Source: Flavobacteriaceae bacterium EG-1
GTDB lineage: Bacteria > Bacteroidota > Bacteroidia > Flavobacteriales > Flavobacteriaceae
Assembly (NCBI RefSeq): GCF_009649685.1
Contig: NZ_WJPK01000002.1
Span: forward strand, 350,202 to 414,201
Direction: 5' to 3'
Length of the DNA: 64,000 nucleotides
Shown here: positions 26,951 through 35,341 of the stretch, piece by piece
Numbering within the stretch: the first letter of the stretch is position 1
How the letters are laid out: every line of letters begins with the position of its first letter
Notes under the pieces: generated by a model
Databases searched by the model: none
What the model was told of the DNA's origin: nothing
Seen by the model: only the letters and a program-made list of their open reading frames with translations
Position numbers and translations under genes: made by a program

Positions 26951-29080
26951 ATGAACCTAATTACTTATATTACCAAACATACCCAACTTTCAGAAAAGGG
27001 TATTAAAAACACCATTGAATTATTAAACCAAGACTGCACCTTACCATTTATATCTCGATATAGAAAAGAAGCAACTGGTGGTTTAGATGAAGTTCAAGTA
27101 GGTTCCATAATTCAATTTAAAACACAATTTGAAAGTTTAGAAAAACGAAAAATAGCGGTCTTAAAAGCCATTGAAGAGCAAGATACATTAACTAATGAAC
27201 TTCGCTCTAAAATTGAACAAGTTGACGATCTGGTTACACTTGAAGACCTCTATTTACCTTACAAGAAAAAACGAAAAACCAAAGCTGAGACGGCAAGAAA
27301 AAACGGATTAGAACCACTTGCGAAAATCATCATGGCACAAAACAATGACAACATTGACTATACGGCCTCTGAATATTTAAATAATGATGTTAAAAATGAA
27401 GATGATGCGCTAGAAGGAGCACGCCATATTATTGCGGAATGGTTGAATGAACGCATATCGATTCGAAATCAAATTCGCAATCAACTAGAGCGTTCTGCTA
27501 TGCTAACTACGAAAGTTATTGGAACGAAAAAAGATGATGAAAAAGCACAAAAATTTCGTGATTATTTCGACTGGAGTGAAGCGTTAAAACGATGTCCTTC
27601 ACATCGACTTTTGGCTATTTTACGTGCAGAAAACGAAGGCTTTATTCGTGTTAAAATTGAAATTGATAAAGAATACATTCTTTCAAAAATTAGTGATCGC
27701 ATAATAAAATCGAACAATTCTTGTACCCCGCAAGTACAATTAGCACTTGAAGATTCATACAAAAGACTACTATTTCCATCCTTATCGAATGAAATATTAA
27801 AACTAGCTAAAGAGAAAGCAGATGATGAAGCGATTAGCGTATTCTCAAAAAATTTAAAACAGCTGTTATTAGGGGCCCCATTAGGAGAAAAAAGAATTTT
27901 AGCCATAGACCCTGGTTTTAGAACTGGCTGTAAAGTAGTTTGTTTAGATGCCCAAGGCGGACTTAAACACAATGAAACTATTTATCCTCATGCACCACAA
28001 AATAAAAGCACTGAAGCTATCAAGAAAATTAGTTCTTTATGTGATGCTTATAAAATTGAAGCTATTGCAATTGGGAATGGAACGGCCTCTAGAGAAACGG
28101 AACAATTGGTGAAACGTATACACTTTAAAAACCCTCCAGAAGTTTATGTGGTTAGCGAAGCAGGAGCTTCGATATATTCCGCTTCAAAAATTGCACGTGA
28201 CGAATTCCCAAATTATGATGTTACCGTAAGAGGTTCCGTTTCAATAGGCAGAAGATTGGCAGACCCGTTGGCTGAACTCGTAAAAATCGATGCGAAATCA
28301 ATTGGTGTAGGTCAATACCAACACGATGTAGATCAAAGCAAATTGCAAACTTCGTTGGATGGTGTTGTAGAAAGTTGTGTAAATTCAGTGGGAGTGAATA
28401 TCAACACTGCGAGTGTTCCTTTACTAAGTTATGTTTCTGGCATAGGCCCAAAACTAGCAGAAAATATTGTTGCGTATCGCAATGAAAATGGCGCATTCAC
28501 TGATAGAGCTACTATAAAAAAAGTTCCTCGATTAGGAGGTAAAGCTTTTGAACAAGGGGCTGGTTTTCTCCGTATAAAAGATGGAAAAAATCCGTTGGAC
28601 GATTCTTCGGTACACCCAGAAAGTTATAGTGTTGTAAAACAAATGGCCAAAGACAAAGGAGTAGCCATTTCTGATTTAATTGGTAACAAAAGTCAGCTAG
28701 AAAAAATCGACTTAAAAAAGTATTGTACAGACACTGTTGGCCTACCTACCCTACAAGACATTATTGACGAACTAGAAAAACCTGGTCTCGACCGTCGCGA
28801 AAAAGCCAAAGTATTCACCTTTAATCAAAATGTGCACAGCATCTCCGATTTAAGAGATGGACAATTACTACCGGGAATCGTCAATAACATTACCAATTTT
28901 GGATGCTTTGTTGATATCGGCATCAAAGAAAGTGGACTCATTCATGTTTCAAACCTTTCAGATAGTTTTGTAAAAGATGTAAACGAACATGTACATCTAA
29001 ATCAGCAAATAATTGTAAAAGTATTGTCGATTGATATTCCTAGAAAACGTATTCAGTTGGCATTGCATAAAAGTAATTGA
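26951..29080 (+). CDS. tex: Tex/YhgF-family RNA-binding S1 protein
   Basis: 709 residues with the Tex architecture: an N-terminal helical domain with 'LPFISRYRKEATGGLDEVQV' (about 30-50), a YqgF-like RNase H fold ('RILAIDPGFRTGCKVVCLD', about 315-333), a helix-hairpin-helix region ('SYVSGIGPKLAENIVAYRNENGAF') and a C-terminal S1 RNA-binding domain ('LLPGIVNNITNFGCFVDIGIKESGLIHVSNLSD'). Tex binds nucleic acids and affects transcription. It starts 20 bp after metG and is followed by a strong terminator, so metG-tex may be co-transcribed. Confidence 0.93.
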   Translation: MNLITYITKHTQLSEKGIKNTIELLNQDCTLPFISRYRKEATGGLDEVQVGSIIQFKTQFESLEKRKIAVLKAIEEQDTLTNELRSKIEQVDDLVTLEDLYLPYKKKRKTKAETARKNGLEPLAKIIMAQNNDNIDYTASEYLNNDVKNEDDALEGARHIIAEWLNERISIRNQIRNQLERSAMLTTKVIGTKKDDEKAQKFRDYFDWSEALKRCPSHRLLAILRAENEGFIRVKIEIDKEYILSKISDRIIKSNNSCTPQVQLALEDSYKRLLFPSLSNEILKLAKEKADDEAISVFSKNLKQLLLGAPLGEKRILAIDPGFRTGCKVVCLDAQGGLKHNETIYPHAPQNKSTEAIKKISSLCDAYKIEAIAIGNGTASRETEQLVKRIHFKNPPEVYVVSEAGASIYSASKIARDEFPNYDVTVRGSVSIGRRLADPLAELVKIDAKSIGVGQYQHDVDQSKLQTSLDGVVESCVNSVGVNINTASVPLLSYVSGIGPKLAENIVAYRNENGAFTDRATIKKVPRLGGKAFEQGAGFLRIKDGKNPLDDSSVHPESYSVVKQMAKDKGVAISDLIGNKSQLEKIDLKKYCTDTVGLPTLQDIIDELEKPGLDRREKAKVFTFNQNVHSISDLRDGQLLPGIVNNITNFGCFVDIGIKESGLIHVSNLSDSFVKDVNEHVHLNQQIIVKVLSIDIPRKRIQLALHKSN

Positions 29081-29146
29081 CAACAAGTGATCACATGTGG
29101 TCTAAACCGCAACACCTATCTGTATGTTTACTATAAAACGACAAAT

Positions 29147-29173
29147 AAAAAGCCCTCGAGAGAGGGCTTTTTT
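29147..29173. terminator. Bidirectional intrinsic terminator between tex and the kelch lipoprotein gene
   Basis: Hairpin A5-GCCCTC-gaga-GAGGGC-T6 sits between tex (ends 29080, plus) and the minus-strand kelch gene (ends 29194). It bounds the minus-strand regulated block on its left side. Confidence 0.9.
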
Positions 29174-29193
29174 AAAACCTTAACATCTTCTTA

Positions 29194-30504
29194 TTATTCA
29201 AAAGACCAAACGTCATTTTTAATATTATTAAATTCATCCACTCCACCAATTACCCAAGCCTTATTCTTAAATACAACAGCGGTATGTCTAGCTCGATTAG
29301 AAAAAGGAGCAGCACTAGTAGCTTCTGTCCAAGTTTTCCCGTCAGAACTAAACCAAGCATCGTTTTTTCGGTTTAGGCTTTCATCAGCACCCCCAATGAT
29401 CCAAATTTTATTGTCAAAAACTACAGAAGAATGAGAAATTCTGCCTGTGAAAAGCGCATTTTCTGTAACTACTTCCCAAGTAATTCCATCAGTACTAGCA
29501 AATACATCGCTTTTTCTCTTTGCGTTTTCATCTTGACCACCAATTAGATACATTGCATTGTTATAAACTACAGTAGAATGTAATGCACGTGCATTAAATT
29601 TTGCATTATTTGTAATTTCTTTCCATGTTTCACCATCTTCGCTATACCAAACATCATTCATAAGTACGTTGTCAGTATTTAGCCCTCCGATTACCCAAAT
29701 CTTATTGTCATAGACCACCGACGTATGCCCCATACGACCAGAAAATGGTGCTTCTCCAAGCACTTTTTGCCAACTTTCTCCATTATCACTCACCCATACA
29801 TCACTCTTTTTTTGACCATTTTCATCTGCGCCACCTATTACCCAAATTTTGTCATTAAATACCACTGACGAATGCGCATACTTCTGCCCAAACTCAGCTG
29901 AACCGGTAGCTTCAACCCAATTGCTACCATCTTCACTATACCATACGTCTTTTAATTGCACAGTTGAAGCACGCTGACCACCAATAACCCACATTTTATT
30001 GTCAAATGCCACCGTACTATGAAATTCTCTTTCAGTAAATGCAGCGTTTGCAGTTTCTGGCGAATCATTAAAACGGATAGACCGTGTACTAAAACTACGT
30101 TCCAAACTACTGGCTGTGGCTCCTTCTGGGTCTTTTGCCACAACCTTCCAACTATAGTCTTCTGTCAAGGCCAATCGGTCAATTATTTCCAAACTATTCT
30201 CTGTTAAGTTACTAGCATATACTTGAGTAGCTGTGGTACCTTGATTTAAATAGAAATCATAAACTACGGCATCACCATCTGGATCTGCACTAGCGTTCCA
30301 GCTAAAAATGGGCAACGGTTCTACATCTTCAGCATTATCAGACACTACAGCTAATTCAAATGCGGCTGGAGCACTATTTTCTACTTCTAGAGTTTCTTCT
30401 TCTACAATTACTTCTGGTTCGACTATCGGTTCGTCATCATTTTTATTACAAGCTAAGGTTAGCAAGAAAAGAAACATACAGCTTAATTTTAATAAAGTTT
30501 TCAT
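29194..30504 (-). CDS. Kelch-repeat (six-bladed propeller) lipoprotein
   Basis: 436 residues. A lipobox ending 'LLTLAC' (Cys19) is followed by an acidic 'NKNDDEPIVEPE' linker, which suggests surface or periplasmic anchoring. Residues about 45-145 form a fibronectin-III-like domain ('PLPIFSWNASADPDGDAVVYDFYLN'). Six repeats of about 47 residues follow, each with an 'H-[ST]-x-V-x-[FY]-x-[ND]-x-[MKA]-[WY]-[VLI]-I-G-G' core and a 'W' in 'DVWYSEDG', giving a six-bladed kelch propeller. No enzyme motif is visible; kelch propellers often bind ligands or carbohydrates. It is preceded by operator element A (30532-30604) and is the last gene of the minus-strand block. Function unknown. Confidence 0.85.
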   Translation of the reverse strand: MKTLLKLSCMFLFLLTLACNKNDDEPIVEPEVIVEEETLEVENSAPAAFELAVVSDNAEDVEPLPIFSWNASADPDGDAVVYDFYLNQGTTATQVYASNLTENSLEIIDRLALTEDYSWKVVAKDPEGATASSLERSFSTRSIRFNDSPETANAAFTEREFHSTVAFDNKMWVIGGQRASTVQLKDVWYSEDGSNWVEATGSAEFGQKYAHSSVVFNDKIWVIGGADENGQKKSDVWVSDNGESWQKVLGEAPFSGRMGHTSVVYDNKIWVIGGLNTDNVLMNDVWYSEDGETWKEITNNAKFNARALHSTVVYNNAMYLIGGQDENAKRKSDVFASTDGITWEVVTENALFTGRISHSSVVFDNKIWIIGGADESLNRKNDAWFSSDGKTWTEATSAAPFSNRARHTAVVFKNKAWVIGGVDEFNNIKNDVWSFE

Positions 30505-30531
30505 TTCGAATAAAGTTTAAAAGTTATACCC

Positions 30532-30604
30532 GCAAGGTATCTTTAGCTTGATTTGAAACCTTCAGGGTATTCCCTGAAATAAAAAACTCAGGGTTTTCCC
30601 TGAT
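30532..30604 (-). promoter_or_regulatory. Operator/promoter element A (kelch gene)
   Basis: In minus-strand order: distal 18-bp palindrome at 30587-30604 (plus strand CTCAGGGTTTTCCCTGAT), 8-bp AT-rich spacer, proximal palindrome at 30561-30578 (TTCAGGGTATTCCCTGAA), exactly 21 bp, then a -7-like box TACCTTGC at 30532-30539, and the ATG 28 bp further on at 30504. No TTTG -33 box is evident; the proximal palindrome ends about where one would be. This fits an activator-dependent promoter. Confidence 0.8.
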
Positions 30605-30641
30605 TTATATAGGTGTACATGATCCTTTTAAAGCTAAACCT

Positions 30642-30682
30642 TAAAAAAAGAAAACCTTCAAAGTATTGTGCTTTAAAGGTTT
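30642..30682 (-). terminator. Intrinsic terminator after the first LRR lipoprotein gene
   Basis: On the minus strand an 11-bp stem with one mismatch (AACCTTTAAAG ... CTTTGAAGGTT) is followed by TTTTCTTTTTTT. It begins about 20 bp after the stop of the LRR gene at 30703, so the kelch gene needs its own promoter (element A). Confidence 0.78.
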
Positions 30683-30702
30683 TAGTTAATAGGATTATCT
30701 AA

Positions 30703-32334
30703 TTAATCTTCACAAATAGTGCTATCATCTTTGGTAATAAAAACATCAGTTCTGGCACAAAGTTCTTCTGGAAGAATTTCAATTGAGTTGCCTGCTATAA
30801 ATAAATTCCTCAAGCTCTGAATTGAGACCAATTCGCTAGGGATGGATTTCAATAGATTATTGCTTATCGCAAACGTATTTAAGTTTGTAAGGGATTCAAT
30901 TACGGGAGGAATCTCACTAATCACATTATCTTCCATGTAAAGTGTTACAAGTGAATTTAAAGTAAAGAGTACCTTAGGAATTTCTTCAAATTGATTTTTA
31001 CCAAGATAAAATGTTTTCAACCCATCCATAAATTGGACTTCATCGGGTAAATTGGACAATAGATTGTTAATAAGACCTATAGTCTCAAGATCCTGAAGGT
31101 CAATTAATTCTAGAGGAATTTCTTCAAATTGATTTCCACTCAAATAAATTTCGTTCAAGCTGGTCAAAAATCTTATTTCATCAGGTAAATCGAACAACAA
31201 ATTATTATTAAGAAATAATTCTTCTAAATTCTTTAGATTGCCTATCTCTTTGGGGAGTTCCTTTAACTGATTTTCCTGATATTGTAATCTAATTAAATTA
31301 GTCAATTGAAATATTTCCTCTGGAAATTCTTGAAATAAAGTCTCGTCTAAATAAAGCTCATTCAATGCCTCTAGTTGTGTGAATTCTCCAGGCAATTCTT
31401 TTAAATTGGTTTCTTCCAAATCTAATTCTATCAAATTACTGAGATTACCAATACTTTTAGGTAATTTTGTAAATGGATTTTCGCTTAAATCAAGCTCTTT
31501 AAGTTTTTTAAAAAATCCAATTTCATCAGGAAGTTCTGACAAATTTGCGAAGTTTAAATACAACTCTTCTACATAACCATTCTCATTGAGCTCTACATCC
31601 CAATTTTCAATATTGGCATCAGCCAAATGCCAATCCAGAGTGTGATTAGGATTTGCCTCTGCAATAGCAATCAAGAGATCTCTTTCTGTTTTAACATCTA
31701 AAGTGTATTCACTTTGGGTACCATCGGCAGCAGTAATAGTATAGATTACCGGTTCAGAGAAATTTTGAATACCTTGAGGTGCATAGCTTGCACCTTCCGA
31801 AACTTCAAGTTGAGGTACTAGTGAAGTCAAATCGGTATTTGTTGTGGTAACTAGTCTTACACTAGCATTTTCTGTATCAATAAAACCCTCAACCGTTTCA
31901 GGTATACCGTTATCGACTTCGCGAAAAATAAAGCGCACCAATTCACTTTCAGAGCTTTCTGAAACTTCAACTTTGACGACGTAGTTTGCCGTAGAGCCAT
32001 CTTCTGCTGTAATCGTATAAACAATATCATTGCTAAAATCTTGAGCTCCTTTTGGGCTGTAAGTAGCCTTATCAGATATTTGAATTGTTGGTGTCAAGTT
32101 CGTTAATGATGTTCCAATGGGTAGTGTTAACAATGCCGATTTGTTATTTTTTTCTACTGAACCATTGATTTCTGAAGCTAAGTCTGGGTTCGTATCCAGC
32201 TTAAAAGCTATAACCAAAAGTTCTTTCGCATCACTTTTTTCAAGAATGGGGGTTTCAATAGTATTGTCGTCTTTACTGCATCCTATACTCATCACTAAGA
32301 ATGCTAAAATCAATAGTTTATTTATGTTATACAT
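30703..32334 (-). CDS. Leucine-rich-repeat lipoprotein (paralog 1)
   Basis: 543 residues with a lipobox 'LAFLVMSIGC' (Cys19). Two beta-sandwich repeats at about 35-125 and 130-215 share the phrase pattern 'YSPKGAQDFSNDIVYTITAEDGSTANY' and look like Bacteroidota DUF5018-type surface modules. From about residue 235 to 525 there are about a dozen 23-residue leucine-rich repeats ('L-x-x-L-x-L-x-x-N-x-[LF]-x-x-[LI]-P-x-[ED]-I'), closed by a Cys-containing cap ('ARTDVFITKDDSTIC'). It is probably a surface binding protein. The neighbouring gene at 32435 is a clear paralog with the same architecture. The promoter holds a conserved -7 box and one operator half-site (element E). Confidence 0.88.
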   Translation of the reverse strand: MYNINKLLILAFLVMSIGCSKDDNTIETPILEKSDAKELLVIAFKLDTNPDLASEINGSVEKNNKSALLTLPIGTSLTNLTPTIQISDKATYSPKGAQDFSNDIVYTITAEDGSTANYVVKVEVSESSESELVRFIFREVDNGIPETVEGFIDTENASVRLVTTTNTDLTSLVPQLEVSEGASYAPQGIQNFSEPVIYTITAADGTQSEYTLDVKTERDLLIAIAEANPNHTLDWHLADANIENWDVELNENGYVEELYLNFANLSELPDEIGFFKKLKELDLSENPFTKLPKSIGNLSNLIELDLEETNLKELPGEFTQLEALNELYLDETLFQEFPEEIFQLTNLIRLQYQENQLKELPKEIGNLKNLEELFLNNNLLFDLPDEIRFLTSLNEIYLSGNQFEEIPLELIDLQDLETIGLINNLLSNLPDEVQFMDGLKTFYLGKNQFEEIPKVLFTLNSLVTLYMEDNVISEIPPVIESLTNLNTFAISNNLLKSIPSELVSIQSLRNLFIAGNSIEILPEELCARTDVFITKDDSTICED

Positions 32335-32359
32335 TTTATTTTGTTTTTAATTTATAGCC

Positions 32360-32417
32360 GCACGGTATGAACACCATATCTTAATATTTATGGTATTTTG
32401 CCTGAACTACTTCAGGG
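32360..32417 (-). promoter_or_regulatory. Partial operator/promoter element E (LRR paralog 1)
   Basis: The -7-like box (minus strand TACCGTGC, 32360-32367) lies 26 bp from the ATG. Counting 21 bp upstream, as in elements A-D, the far half of the expected proximal palindrome is present in register (plus-strand TTGCCTGAA, 32398-32406), but the near half has no match. A TTCAGGG half-site lies at 32411-32417, four bases out of phase with the distal site of other elements. I read this as a degenerate or variant copy. Confidence 0.5.
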
Positions 32418-32434
32418 CATTAATACTTAATACA

Positions 32435-34084
32435 TCAAGCATCACTTTTACAAATTGTGGTTTCATCTTTTATTAAAAAGTAATCGAAATACGAAAATCT
32501 TTCACAGATTTCGTCTGGAAGAATAGCAATAGGATTACCTCTTATATATAGTCTATTTAGAGACATTTCGGTTCCTATTTCCTTTGGAATCGCGGTCAAA
32601 AGGTTATCATCTATATGCAATATTCTTAAACTAGGCGATTGGGCAATAGTATTCGGTATTTTAGTAATCCTATTATTGTTCAAATGCAAAGTTGTTAGTT
32701 TTTCCAAATAGAATAATACCTCGGGCATGTGTTCAAATTGATTGGCCTTCAGTTCTAGGGTTCTCAATCTATCTAGCGCATAGAGCTCATCTGGCAAATC
32801 TGACAGTAAATTATCATTTAGATATAGACGTTCTAGTTGATTTAAATTATCAATGCCTTGGGGTAATTCTTTCAATCCATTTCTACTATATCTTAATTGA
32901 ACAAGATTGGGTAACCCGAATATTTCTTGAGGAAACTCAACAAACGGATTATCGTCTAAATTAAGTTCGTTCAATGCTGTTAGCTGATTAAAGCCTGAAG
33001 GCAGTTCTTTTAACTTGTTTTGAGACAAGTCTAATTCGATTAAATTGGTCAGTTGAAATATTTCTTCTGGAAATTCTTCAAATAGGTTCTCGCTTAACTG
33101 AAGCTCGTTGAGTGAGATCAACTGGGTAAATTCTACTGGCAAGAATTTCAACTTATTATCGTCTAATTCCAATTCAATTAAATTAGTCAACATACCAATG
33201 CTTTTGGGTAGTTCAGTTAACAAGTTGCCGTCCAAATCAAGTTCATGAAGTTTTCTTAAAAACCCTATCTCAGTTGGAATTACCGATAAACCATACCTAC
33301 CCAACTCTAATTCATTGACATAACCTTCATCATCGGTACTAACACCAGACCAAAAGTCAATATCGGTTTCTGAATAATCCCACCCTAAGGTATTATTGGG
33401 GTTGGCATCTGCGATAGCAATCAGTAAATCTCTTTCTGTTCTAACACTAATTGTATATTCAGAGGTGCTACCATTGCCAGCAGTAACCGTATAAGTTACA
33501 GGTTCTGAGAAATCTTGTATGCCTTGTGGCGTATAGCTAGCACCTTCTGAAATTTCAAGTTTTGGTAAAAGCGCTACCAAATCTGTATTTGCTTTCATGA
33601 TAAGGCGTACACTATTGTCTTCATTATCGATAGCACCAACAATATTAGCATCCGTTCCATTATCTAGTTTAAGAAAAGCAAAACTTACCAATGCACTCTC
33701 TGAACTTTGAGAAACCGTTGCACTTACCGTATAGGCTGCTGTTGTGCCATCTTCTGCAGTAACCGTGTAGGTTACGGGAGATGTAAAATCTTGCGCACCA
33801 GTTGGACTAACACTTGCCTTCGCTGAAACTATAACAGTTGGCGTTAATGCAGTAATATCAGTGCCATACACCAAATTTGTAGAAACAGTTTTATTCGCTT
33901 CTGTAACAATAGCCGCAACATTTTCTACCAGAGCAACATTATCGGTCGCATTAAAAGTAAAACTCGTCATTGCCTTAGCATCACTTTTTACCGGTACTAC
34001 CACTTCTGGTGTGTTATCATCTTTGCTGCAAGCTAATGCCGCAAAAAGGAATAGCAGCGCTATAATTTTGATTTGAATTTTCAT
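32435..34084 (-). CDS. Leucine-rich-repeat lipoprotein (paralog 2)
   Basis: 549 residues with the same plan as its downstream paralog. A lipobox ends 'LFAALAC' (Cys19), followed by a 'SKDDNTPEVVVPVKSDAK' linker. Two beta modules follow (about 38-125 and 130-220, 'SPTGAQDFTSPVTYTVTAEDGTTAAY' and 'YTPQGIQDFSEPVTYTVTAGNGSTSEY'), then LRRs from about 240 to 525 and a C-terminal cap ('CERFSYFDYFLIKDETTIC'). The two genes probably arose by tandem duplication. A full operator element (B) stands upstream. The ligand is unknown; LRR lipoproteins of this type generally mediate binding. Confidence 0.88.
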   Translation of the reverse strand: MKIQIKIIALLFLFAALACSKDDNTPEVVVPVKSDAKAMTSFTFNATDNVALVENVAAIVTEANKTVSTNLVYGTDITALTPTVIVSAKASVSPTGAQDFTSPVTYTVTAEDGTTAAYTVSATVSQSSESALVSFAFLKLDNGTDANIVGAIDNEDNSVRLIMKANTDLVALLPKLEISEGASYTPQGIQDFSEPVTYTVTAGNGSTSEYTISVRTERDLLIAIADANPNNTLGWDYSETDIDFWSGVSTDDEGYVNELELGRYGLSVIPTEIGFLRKLHELDLDGNLLTELPKSIGMLTNLIELELDDNKLKFLPVEFTQLISLNELQLSENLFEEFPEEIFQLTNLIELDLSQNKLKELPSGFNQLTALNELNLDDNPFVEFPQEIFGLPNLVQLRYSRNGLKELPQGIDNLNQLERLYLNDNLLSDLPDELYALDRLRTLELKANQFEHMPEVLFYLEKLTTLHLNNNRITKIPNTIAQSPSLRILHIDDNLLTAIPKEIGTEMSLNRLYIRGNPIAILPDEICERFSYFDYFLIKDETTICKSDA

Positions 34085-34110
34085 TTTTCAAAGTTTATTT
34101 GGTTACACCC

Positions 34111-34183
34111 GCAAGGTATCTTTAGCATGATTTGAAACCTTCAGGGTATTCCCTGAAATAAAAAACTCAGGGTTTTCCCTGAG
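34111..34183 (-). promoter_or_regulatory. Operator/promoter element B (LRR paralog 2)
   Basis: Palindromes at 34140-34157 (TTCAGGGTATTCCCTGAA) and 34166-34183 (CTCAGGGTTTTCCCTGAG), 8-bp spacer ATAAAAAA, 21 bp to the -7-like box TACCTTGC (34111-34118), and 27 bp to the ATG at 34084. Over 76 bp (34107-34182) it differs from element A (30528-30603) at only one base, although the genes they precede are unrelated. Confidence 0.82.
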
Positions 34184-34296
34184 AAAAAGTATTTAGGATT
34201 AGTAAATAAGAGTAGTCAGAAGTACTTTTAAATAATAATTTATTCAACAGACAGGTATTAACACCCCCTCAGAGAGTATTTGGGTAAAGAGTAATA

Positions 34297-35337
34297 TCAT
34301 ATCGCAGCTATTACATTTTTCATTTTTGGGTTTTTTAAAAGTCCACCATCAAGCACATCCATCACGAAAAGGCTGGGGTTCTCATTTCCTTCAATAATTG
34401 TCGGTCCAGTTGGTGTTATAGCTACATCCCAACCTATAAAACCATTAGGAATATGTTCTGTGGCTTGTTTAACTAGCTCACAAGCTTCTTTAAAAAAAGG
34501 TATTTTAAAACCTTCAAATAGAAATGCGGTATCAGGATGTCGTTCTAGTTCCCCACCACCAAATTCCATATCTACGTATGATAGGCATTTTAGCGTACCT
34601 GACTCTTGTACTATACCAACTGAAAGTCCGCCAGAAGAACCATTATCAACAACACTACCACCAGCACCAAAACGAATAAAAGAAGTAACGACCTCAACCC
34701 CATCTTTATTGAGGTATGTAAGTATACGAAGTGTATTTATTGATTTAGCATAGATACGATTGATATCGGGGTGCTGTGCTATGACTTCGGTATGGGTATA
34801 ATCTCCCTGTAATAGGTTTTTAAATTCAGCTTTCAACTTCTCGCTATAGTTCTTTTTGTCCAATTTGAAACATCCCTTACCCCCTAAGAGAGCCAAAGGC
34901 CTAAAAAATATAGCTTGTAGATTTTTAGTATCAAATATCAACCTATAGAATTGGATTAAATCGTCAAGAGTTCGTAAGTGACTTACCTTATTTTGATAAA
35001 AAAATGTTGTCTCAAAATTATGGCCTAAAAGTGTTGGTGTGGGAATAGAATTTTTTTCACAATACAGCGAAAAATTAAGTTTATTATTTAAGATAGAGGT
35101 ATACTCTGGCTTGTGTAGTCGGGTACTGGCTTTTATTCTGCGTACCAACTTAGAGCCCATATATTCTCGATAATTTGTAATATCTTTTCTATACAAATGC
35201 TTAAAATAATACATTGGCACCTCCTTTTTTGTGGCCCAAAGCACTAACACCTCTTTACATATCTTAAAAAAATTTTTCTTATTAGAATCTTTTAAAAAAA
35301 CCTTGATTCTACCAGGTTTGTTAAAATGCACAATCAT
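34297..35337 (-). CDS. ATP-grasp enzyme, sugar-transfer-associated type
   Basis: 346 residues with an ATP-grasp fold of the 'sugar-transfer associated' group. Residues 85-100 lead into the fold ('ILNNKLNFSLYCEKNSIPTPTLLGH'), 'FFRPLALLGGKGCF' (about 143-156) is the glycine-rich phosphate loop, 'NTLRILTYLNKDGVEVVTSFIRFGAGGSVVDNGSSGGLSVGI' is diagnostic, and 'GFIGWDVAITPTGPTIIEGNENPS' holds the Mg-binding Glu/Asn. ATP-grasp enzymes form acyl phosphates and join a carboxylate to an amine or other nucleophile. The substrate is unknown. It ends the three-gene operon with the PaaK-like and NeuD-like genes (4-bp gap), which suggests it modifies a sugar or cell-surface molecule. Confidence 0.85.
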   Translation of the reverse strand: MIVHFNKPGRIKVFLKDSNKKNFFKICKEVLVLWATKKEVPMYYFKHLYRKDITNYREYMGSKLVRRIKASTRLHKPEYTSILNNKLNFSLYCEKNSIPTPTLLGHNFETTFFYQNKVSHLRTLDDLIQFYRLIFDTKNLQAIFFRPLALLGGKGCFKLDKKNYSEKLKAEFKNLLQGDYTHTEVIAQHPDINRIYAKSINTLRILTYLNKDGVEVVTSFIRFGAGGSVVDNGSSGGLSVGIVQESGTLKCLSYVDMEFGGGELERHPDTAFLFEGFKIPFFKEACELVKQATEHIPNGFIGWDVAITPTGPTIIEGNENPSLFVMDVLDGGLLKNPKMKNVIAAI

Positions 35338-35341
35338 TGTT

